From assembly GCA_020850915.1 (NCBI GenBank), contig JADZDV010000541.1:1-12182 (forward strand): DNA of 12,182 bases, given 5' to 3'. Position 1 is the first letter of the stretch; each line of letters opens with the position of its first letter. Positions 6,067 through 12,182 of this stretch are shown piece after piece. The position numbers were made by a program, and so were the translations under genes. The stretch comes from Chloroflexota bacterium (GTDB lineage: Bacteria; Chloroflexota; UBA6077; JADZDV01). A model generated the notes under the pieces. The model searched no databases. It had not been told where the DNA came from and saw only the letters and a list, made by a program, of their open reading frames with translations.

Positions 6067-7419
6067 ATGGCCGTTCAGCAGAGTCAGTCCACCATCGACG
6101 AAGAGTACTGGCGGCGTTTTGCCACATCCGCCGAGCTGTACGCCCGGGCCCGGAACGCTATTCCGGGCGGCGTCACACACGACAATCGGAGCTTCTCCCC
6201 ATTTCCGATCTACGCGAGGCGGGCCGCCGGCGCGTACAAGTGGGACGCGGACGGCAACAGGCTGCTCGACCACTGGATGGGACACGGCGCGCTGCTCCTG
6301 GGCCACAACCACCCCGACGTGACGCGGGCCGTACACGAGGCGCTCGATCGCGGAACCCACCTCGGCGCCTGCCACGAAGACGAGGTCGAGTACGCCGAAG
6401 TCGTTCGTCGACTGATCCCGTCCGCCGATGAAGTGCGCTTCACCCTCAGCGGCACGGAGGCCACACTGCTGGCGATGCGAGACGCCAGGGGCGCCAGCGG
6501 CAAGAGCAAGATCGTGCGTTTCGAGGGCAACTTCCACGGCTGGCACGACTACGGGATGATCGGTTACCAGCCGCCCTTTGACGTCCCGACCTCAGCCGGC
6601 GTGCCGCCAGCGGTTCAGAGCACCATGGTCACCTTGCCGGCCAACGATATCGACCTCGTTCGACGGACGTTGGACGGGTCGGACGACATCGCGGCGGTCA
6701 TTCTCGAGCCGGCCGGCGGCTCGAACGGCATCATTCCGCCGGATCTCGAGTTCGTGCGAGCGCTGCGCGAGCTGACCCGGGCGAAGGGCGTCATTCTCAT
6801 CTTCGACGAGGTGATTACCGGCTTCCGATGGTCACCCGGCGGGGCGCAGCAGTACTACGGGATCATCCCGGACATGACGACGCTGGCGAAGATCGTGGCG
6901 GGCGGACTACCGGGCGGCGCGGTGGTCGGCCGAGCCGACATCCTCGACGTGCAGAAGATCGTGGGAGACGCCAAGCACGACCGCTTCGAGCGCGTGCTAC
7001 ACCAGGGGACCTTCAACTGCAACCTGCCAACCGTCGCGGCCGGGACAGCCGCGTTGAAGATCGTCGAGCGGGGGGAGGCAACGGCGCACGCGAGCCGAAT
7101 GGGGGAGCTGCTTCGCCAGGGGATGCGTGAGAAGCTCATGCAGCGCGGAGTGCCCGGCATCGTCTATGGCGAGTGTTCGGTGTTCCACGTGCTGCTGGGC
7201 GAGGGCATGCAAGAGGCGGTGGCGCGACGCGATGTGCCGGGGATCTTTGGGGCCCGCGGCGCGGGGGCATCGCTGTGTAAGGCGATGCTGCTGGAGGGAG
7301 TGCACTACATGCGCACCGGCGGCTTCGCAAGTGTGGCTCACGGCGAGCCGGAGGTGAGCTTCAGCATCCAGGCGTTTGACCGGGCGTTGCAGCGGCTTCA
7401 GGTCGAAGGCATCGTCTGA
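6067..7419 (+). CDS. Class III PLP aminotransferase, glutamate-1-semialdehyde aminomutase-like
   Basis: A cytoplasmic PLP-dependent transaminase or aminomutase of 450 aa. The ATG at 6067 is preferred over an in-frame GTG at 6046 because GGGGG (6057-6061) lies 5 nt upstream and family members begin at this point. Landmarks in order: IPGGVTHDNRSF (the HemL-like N-terminal loop, about residues 32-43), SGTEAT (phosphate-binding, 128-133), FHGWHDY (about 156-162), IFDEVITGFR (Asp247 contacts the PLP pyridine nitrogen), and TTLAKIVAGGLPGGA with Schiff-base Lys275. HemL has GGVNSPVR where this protein has GGVTHDNR, and no heme genes are near. It is therefore more likely a GSA-family transaminase acting on another amino compound than the true HemL; that is inference. 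It ends before a strong bidirectional hairpin. Confidence 0.9.
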   Translation: MAVQQSQSTIDEEYWRRFATSAELYARARNAIPGGVTHDNRSFSPFPIYARRAAGAYKWDADGNRLLDHWMGHGALLLGHNHPDVTRAVHEALDRGTHLGACHEDEVEYAEVVRRLIPSADEVRFTLSGTEATLLAMRDARGASGKSKIVRFEGNFHGWHDYGMIGYQPPFDVPTSAGVPPAVQSTMVTLPANDIDLVRRTLDGSDDIAAVILEPAGGSNGIIPPDLEFVRALRELTRAKGVILIFDEVITGFRWSPGGAQQYYGIIPDMTTLAKIVAGGLPGGAVVGRADILDVQKIVGDAKHDRFERVLHQGTFNCNLPTVAAGTAALKIVERGEATAHASRMGELLRQGMREKLMQRGVPGIVYGECSVFHVLLGEGMQEAVARRDVPGIFGARGAGASLCKAMLLEGVHYMRTGGFASVAHGEPEVSFSIQAFDRALQRLQVEGIV

Positions 7420-7436
7420 AGCGTGGCAGGACAGAG

Positions 7437-7462
7437 GAGCCCCGGCCAACCGGCCGGGGCTC
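7437..7462. terminator. Strong bidirectional hairpin between aminotransferase and groEL
   Basis: GAGCCCCGGCC (7437-7447), loop AACC, GGCCGGGGCTC (7452-7462) form a perfect 11-bp, almost all-GC stem. It lies 18 nt past the aminotransferase stop and 25 nt past the groEL stop, between convergent genes. There is no T-run, but the position and stability make a shared terminator very likely. Confidence 0.8.
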
Positions 7463-7486
7463 GGGTGCGTCTGAGAGGAGCTCGGT

Positions 7487-9112
<1,626 letters not shown>

Positions 9113-9147
9113 TCATTCCTCCTGGACCGGGTGCGCCGGGACGTCGG

Positions 9148-9450
9148 CTAGTTGGCGCTTTCCATGACCGCGAGAATGTCCTTCTCGCTCAGAATCAGAA
9201 GCTCGTCATCTTCGAGCTTGAACTCGGTGCCGGCGTACTTCGCGAAGAGCACGCGGTCGCCGGCCTTGACGTCCATCGCGACGCGGTCGCCGTTGTCGAG
9301 CACGCGGCCCGGGCCGATAGCCAGGACTTCGCCCTGCTGGGGCTTCTCTTTGGCGGTGTCGGGCAGCACGATGCCGCTCTTGGTGACCTCTTCACGAGCG
9401 AGCGGCTTGACCACGACGCGGTCGCCGAGCGGTCGAAGGCCGAGAGCCAT
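9148..9450 (-). CDS. groES: Co-chaperonin GroES (Hsp10)
   Basis: A 100-aa heptameric lid for the GroEL cage. It begins [13 protein letters not shown]. The mobile loop [19 protein letters not shown] (about residues 20-38) contains the hydrophobic GIVLP segment that docks on GroEL. Next come the Gly-rich roof region ([11 protein letters not shown]), [19 protein letters not shown] and the C-terminal [13 protein letters not shown]. The ATG is fixed by GGAGGAGGG (9456-9464), 5 nt upstream. It is the first gene of the groES-groEL operon, behind an exact CIRCE element and a promoter, so it is expected to be HrcA-repressed and heat-inducible. hrcA itself is not in the window. Confidence 0.98.
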   Translation of the reverse strand: MALGLRPLGDRVVVKPLAREEVTKSGIVLPDTAKEKPQQGEVLAIGPGRVLDNGDRVAMDVKAGDRVLFAKYAGTEFKLEDDELLILSEKDILAVMESAN

Positions 9451-9506
9451 GAATTCCCTCCTCCGTGGGATCGATAACGCTGCTTAGCGCTCGAGATGGT
9501 GGGGTG

Positions 9507-9533
9507 TTAGCACTCGCCATCTCGGAGTGCTAA
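9507..9533 (-). promoter_or_regulatory. CIRCE operator (HrcA-binding site)
   Basis: TTAGCACTC (9507-9515), a 9-bp spacer and GAGTGCTAA (9525-9533) match the CIRCE consensus TTAGCACTC-N9-GAGTGCTAA exactly. It lies about 57 bp upstream of the groES ATG and begins 8 bp downstream of the -10 hexamer, so a bound HrcA repressor would cover the transcription start and early leader. Confidence 0.97.
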
Positions 9534-9541
9534 CAGAGAAA

Positions 9542-9570
9542 AGTGTAGCGGTGCCACAGAGGGCGAACAA
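9542..9570 (-). promoter_or_regulatory. groESL promoter
   Basis: On the minus strand, a -35 TTGTTC (9570-9565), a 17-bp spacer and a -10 TACACT (9547-9542) directly precede the CIRCE element, the standard arrangement of HrcA-controlled heat-shock promoters. Further upstream, CTTACGG occurs twice as a direct repeat (9597-9603 and 9619-9625) on the plus strand. Confidence 0.7.
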
Positions 9571-9642
9571 GCCTCTGGCCCCGTTCCGGAGGCCGCCTTA
9601 CGGTGATCTAACGCAATTCTTACGGCTCTCTGACGAGGCCGC

Positions 9643-10644
9643 TCAGGCGAGGGGAAGGGCGGGAATCGCGTCGAGGTCCAGGCCCGAGCGATCGCCCGCT
9701 TCGTACTGGAAGTGCCCGGCCGCGGCGATCATCGCGCCGTTGTCCGTGCAGAGCGCGATCTCCGGTACGAGCATCGGGACGGGGCTGCGCGCCTCCATCG
9801 CCTGGCGCAGGGGGAGGTTCGCGGCCACGCCGCCCGCCAGGAGCACCTGCCTGGCGCCGAACTCCTCGACGGCGCGCAGCGTCTTCGTCACCAGGACGTC
9901 CACGACGGCATCCTGAAAGGCCGCGGCGACATCTGCCACCGGCTTCTCGCCAGGCAGCGATTCGACCAGGTGGAGGACAGCCGTCTTGAGACCGCTGAAG
10001 CTGAAGTCATAGCTCCGCCCCAGCCAGGCGCGCGGGAGCTTGAACCGGTTTGGGTTCCCTGAGGCAGCGGCGCGCTGGATCGGCGGCCCGCCGGGGAAAC
10101 CGAGGCCCAGCATCCGGGCGACCTTGTCGAACGCCTCGCCGGCCGCGTCGTCGATCGTCCGGCCCAGACGGCGGTATTCGCCATGGCCAGTCATCAGGAC
10201 GAGGTCGCTGTGGCCACCTGAGACGACCAGGCAGACGAGCGGGAACTCCGGCTCCGGCACGACGCCCGTCTTCTTCACCAGCCAGTTCGCATACACGTGG
10301 CCGCCGAGGTGGTTCACGCCGATGAGCGGCAGGCGGCGGGCGTAGGAGAGCGCCTTGGCCGCGTTGAGGCCGATCAGCAGCGCTGGCGCCAGGCCGGGTC
10401 CGTGCGTCACGGCGATCGCGTCCAGATCGCCCCAGTCACGCCCGGCTCTCGCGAGCGTCTCCTCCAGGACTGGGACCATCGCTCGCAGGTGGAGTCGGGC
10501 AGCCAGCTCCGGGACGACGCCGCCGTACCGCTCGTGCATCTCGAGCTGGGTCGCGACGACGTTCGCTTCGACATGCCGCCCATCCAGCACGATCGCGGCG
10601 GCCGTCTCGTCGCAGGAGGTCTCGATCCCAAGGACGCGTGCCAT
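9643..10644 (-). CDS. tsaD: tRNA threonylcarbamoyladenosine synthase subunit TsaD
   Basis: It transfers the threonylcarbamoyl group onto A37 of ANN-decoding tRNAs (t6A), working with TsaB and TsaE after TsaC makes threonylcarbamoyl-AMP. The frame extends upstream, but the ATG at 10644 gives the family's standard N-terminus (MARVLGIETSCDETAAAIV) and a normal 333 aa. Other landmarks are YGGVVPELAARLH, HGPGLAPALLIGLNAAKA, the metal site His112 and His116 (NHLGGH), VVSGGHSDLVLM, DDAAGEAFDKVARMLGLGFPGG, FSFSGLKTAV, LAGGVAANLPLR and the third metal ligand Asp301 (LCTDNGAMI). The positions match E. coli His111, His115 and Asp300. The usual NH(L/M)EGH motif has Gly in place of Glu. No ribosome-binding site precedes the ATG; a TATACT lies 6 nt before it. 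tsaB is not in the window. Confidence 0.96.
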   Translation of the reverse strand: MARVLGIETSCDETAAAIVLDGRHVEANVVATQLEMHERYGGVVPELAARLHLRAMVPVLEETLARAGRDWGDLDAIAVTHGPGLAPALLIGLNAAKALSYARRLPLIGVNHLGGHVYANWLVKKTGVVPEPEFPLVCLVVSGGHSDLVLMTGHGEYRRLGRTIDDAAGEAFDKVARMLGLGFPGGPPIQRAAASGNPNRFKLPRAWLGRSYDFSFSGLKTAVLHLVESLPGEKPVADVAAAFQDAVVDVLVTKTLRAVEEFGARQVLLAGGVAANLPLRQAMEARSPVPMLVPEIALCTDNGAMIAAAGHFQYEAGDRSGLDLDAIPALPLA

Positions 10645-10650
10645 GCTGGA

Positions 10651-10656
10651 AGTATA
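10651..10656 (-). promoter_or_regulatory. -10 hexamer suggesting a leaderless tsaD mRNA
   Basis: TATACT on the minus strand (10656-10651) is five-of-six to the -10 consensus and ends 6 nt before the tsaD ATG, so transcription would begin at or next to the start codon. The absence of a Shine-Dalgarno sequence fits. No good -35 is seen 17 bp upstream. Confidence 0.5.
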
Positions 10657-10711
10657 GGTTGCGCTCGAAGGATCGTCGCCGAAAGCTGGCCCCTCGCGAT
10701 CCGCGGAGTTG

Positions 10712-10740
10712 TTGACCGATTGGCCAATCCTGCCTAGCAT
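10712..10740 (+). promoter_or_regulatory. Candidate promoter with a 12-bp palindrome in its spacer
   Basis: TTGACC (10712-10717), a 17-bp spacer and TAGCAT (10735-10740) form a reasonable promoter reading toward the CMD-like gene. The spacer starts with GATTGGCCAATC (10718-10729), a perfect 12-bp palindrome that directly abuts the -35, an ideal place for a repressor dimer. Confidence 0.5.
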
Positions 10741-10811
10741 CCCAGTGAGCCGCGCTTTCGCCCGGAACGGGCTCGATAGCGCTAGTACCGACGAACGGTG
10801 GTGCAGGCAAC

Positions 10812-11123
10812 GTGGCATCGCTCCCGCCATTCCTTGAGACCCTCGTTCGCCGTGATACGGCGTTTGCACGCCTGGTGGTCGACGTTCGTGAACGAGCGCT
10901 CTACACACCCGGAGCGCTGGACGTGAAGACCAAGCTGCTGATCGCGTTCGCCCTGGACGCTGCGGACGGCCGAGAAGAGGGCGCCCGCATTCTGCTGGGC
11001 CGGGCGCGAGAAGCAGGCGCCACTGACGACGAGATCACGGAGGTCCTCCGAGTCCTGTATTCTGTGGGCGGGCTTCAGAACCTATCCCTGCCGTTGCAGC
11101 TCGTCGAGCCAGACCCCGCCTGA
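10812..11123 (+). CDS. Small carboxymuconolactone-decarboxylase-like protein lacking catalytic Cys
   Basis: A 103-aa all-helical protein of the CMD/AhpD superfamily, judged from LDVKTKLLIAFALDAADG followed by AREAGATDDEITEVLRVLYSVGG, the usual core and the AGAT-x-EEI hairpin. In peroxidase-type members the core ends in C-x2-C-x3-H. Here the aligned residues are Arg54, Gly57 and Leu61 (DGREEGARIL), so thiol-based peroxidase or reductase chemistry is not possible. Its function is unknown; a binding or structural role, or a decarboxylase-type activity not needing cysteines, are options. The start is a GTG with only a weak ribosome-binding site; no better in-frame start exists. It is divergent from tsaD and sits 69 bp before a solute-binding lipoprotein gene on the same strand, possibly sharing its transcript. 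Confidence 0.8.
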   Translation: MASLPPFLETLVRRDTAFARLVVDVRERALYTPGALDVKTKLLIAFALDAADGREEGARILLGRAREAGATDDEITEVLRVLYSVGGLQNLSLPLQLVEPDPA

Positions 11124-11140
11124 TCCTGTTCGGGCAGCGG

Positions 11141-11169
11141 GTGACGGCGCCTGGCCGCACCGCCGTCAC
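11141..11169 (+). other. Stem-loop between the CMD-like gene and the lipoprotein gene
   Basis: GTGACGGCG (11141-11149) and CGCCGTCAC (11161-11169) make a perfect 9-bp stem with an 11-nt loop. It begins 17 nt after one stop codon and ends 9 nt before the next gene's ribosome-binding site. No T-run follows. It could be a terminator, an attenuator or an mRNA-stabilising intercistronic hairpin. Confidence 0.5.
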
Positions 11170-11192
11170 GTCGCTCAGAGAGGTGTCTCACC

Positions 11193-12182
11193 GTGCGAAC
11201 TTCCCAGGTCCGCGACCGTCTGCGTCGGATCGCTCGCCTGACATCTCCCGCGCGCATGGGAACAGCGCTCGCCATGTCCGCTGCGCTGGCGCTCGTGGCC
11301 TGCGCGCCGGCTCCCGCGGGGCCGATCAAGATCGGCGGCCTGGCGCCGCTCACTGGACCGCAGTCGACCTTTGGCGAGGGAGCTCGCCTGGGAACCGGGA
11401 TCGCGGTTCGCGACATCAACGCGGCGGGCGGCGTCCTCGGGCGACCGCTCGAGATCGTCATGCGCGACGACGAGGCCAATCCAACAAAGGCGGTCCAGGC
11501 GGTCCAGGAGCTGGTCAGCAACGAGAAGGTCAGCGCACTGATCGGGCCGATCAACACGCCGAGCGCGCTGGCAGTGGCCGCGCCGGTTGGCGAGGCAAAG
11601 CTTATCGATCTGCAGATCACGACCGGCACGGCGACCGTCGATCCCCAGAAGAGCCCGACCATCTTCCGCCCGCAGTACTACGCGTCGCAGGAAGCTAACG
11701 TCATGCTTGACTACGCGCTGAAGACGCTGGGGAAGAAGTGCCCGGGCATCCTGGCGGATTCGACGGGGTACGGACAGGGCGGCGTTGCCGAGCTGAAAGC
11801 GTCGCTTGACGCGCGCGGCGTCAAGCCGTGCGGCGAGGACCAGAGGTACAACTCCGGCGAGGTGGACATGACCGGCCAGCTCAGCCGGATCATCGCGTCG
11901 AACGCTGATGTCATCCTGGCCTGGGGGTTGGGACACGAGCTGGCGAACGCGGCGCTGGGGCTTCAGAAGCTCGGCTCGCCACTCAAGATGGTGGGGGCGT
12001 CCGGCATCACGACCGTTGGGTTCCGGGCACTCTCAAAGGACGCGGGCGCGGGCCATGTCGGCGTGTACTCCAGGCGATTCAGCGCTGGCGACGGCGCGCC
12101 GGCAGATGCCCGGGCCCTGAACTTCGTCGACCAGCTCGACAGGTTCGCCAGTGGGTCGTGGGAAGCGCAGACGATCGTCAGC
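11193..12182 (+). CDS. Branched-chain amino acid-type ABC transporter substrate-binding lipoprotein (3' end outside window)
   Basis: Open from the GTG at 11193 to the last base: 330 codons with no stop, so the gene continues beyond the window. AGAGGTG (11179-11185) lies 7 nt before the GTG. A later in-frame ATG at 11256 is possible but lacks such a site. The N-terminus is Arg-rich, then hydrophobic, ending in the lipobox ALVAC with Cys37. The mature part starts IKIGGLAPLTGPQSTFGEG, then INAAGGVLGRPLEIVMRDDEAN, VSALIGPINTPSALAVAAP and DVILAWGLGHELANAALGLQ: the periplasmic-binding-protein type I fold of LivJ/LivK-like Peripla_BP_6 proteins. Ligands of this family include Leu/Ile/Val, other amino acids, amides, urea and aromatic acids, so the substrate is open. 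The expected partners LivH, LivM, LivG and LivF may follow to the right. Confidence 0.93.
   Translation, partial: MRTSQVRDRLRRIARLTSPARMGTALAMSAALALVACAPAPAGPIKIGGLAPLTGPQSTFGEGARLGTGIAVRDINAAGGVLGRPLEIVMRDDEANPTKAVQAVQELVSNEKVSALIGPINTPSALAVAAPVGEAKLIDLQITTGTATVDPQKSPTIFRPQYYASQEANVMLDYALKTLGKKCPGILADSTGYGQGGVAELKASLDARGVKPCGEDQRYNSGEVDMTGQLSRIIASNADVILAWGLGHELANAALGLQKLGSPLKMVGASGITTVGFRALSKDAGAGHVGVYSRRFSAGDGAPADARALNFVDQLDRFASGSWEAQTIVS

Noticed and set aside
5749..6546. 265-codon minus-strand open frame spanning the divergent intergenic region
   Set aside because: It crosses both divergent promoters and the N-terminal coding parts of two real genes, and has no motif or ribosome-binding site.
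11141..11698. 185-codon plus-strand open frame at the right end
   Set aside because: The frame starting at GTG 11193 encodes a clear Peripla_BP_6 lipoprotein across the same bases; this one is out of frame and Arg/Gly-rich.

Overview
This 12.2-kb window is GC-rich, densely coding bacterial DNA from a chromosome-like, housekeeping-containing region. The best guess for the host is a Chloroflexota (Thermomicrobia/Sphaerobacter-like) bacterium. The grounds are soft: high GC with GC-ending codons, a substrate-binding lipoprotein with a long Ala/Pro/Thr linker, a groESL operon under a CIRCE element, and the general look of the TsaD and GroEL proteins. No 16S rRNA or tRNA gene is visible to settle it.

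Layout. Bases 1-555 hold no convincing gene, only a short direct repeat and a degenerate palindrome. A consensus-like promoter at 556-584 and a leader of about 150 nt precede an NMT1/SsuA-type ABC-transporter substrate-binding lipoprotein (739-1941). Next comes a decayed minus-strand fragment of a thiamine-pyrophosphate enzyme (about 2110-2525), then an amidase-signature hydrolase (2626-4035) and a two-CBS-domain protein with an unrecognised N-terminal domain (4161-4856). The CBS gene converges on a two-domain rhodanese-type sulfurtransferase (4929-5810, minus). That gene is divergent from a class III (GSA-aminotransferase-like) aminotransferase (6067-7419). A near-perfect GC hairpin separates the aminotransferase from the convergent groES-groEL operon (7487-9450, minus). 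The operon has an exact CIRCE operator immediately downstream of its promoter. Upstream of groES, also on the minus strand, is tsaD (9643-10644), which looks leaderless. Divergent from tsaD are a small carboxymuconolactone-decarboxylase-like protein that has lost the catalytic cysteines (10812-11123) and a branched-chain-amino-acid-type substrate-binding lipoprotein (11193 onward) that runs off the end of the window.

How the genes relate. The only tight functional unit is groES-groEL with HrcA/CIRCE heat-shock control. TsaD (tRNA t6A synthesis) is an independent housekeeping gene. The two substrate-binding lipoproteins show no permease or ATPase genes in the window; for the second, these may lie just beyond the right edge. 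The amidase, sulfurtransferase and aminotransferase look like separate catabolic or metabolic genes, each with its own promoter or terminator signals. I see no defence system, mobile element, CRISPR array or biosynthetic cluster. The most unusual points are the TPP-enzyme relic, the CBS protein's N-terminal domain, the cysteine-less CMD protein, the palindrome in its promoter and the leaderless tsaD start.
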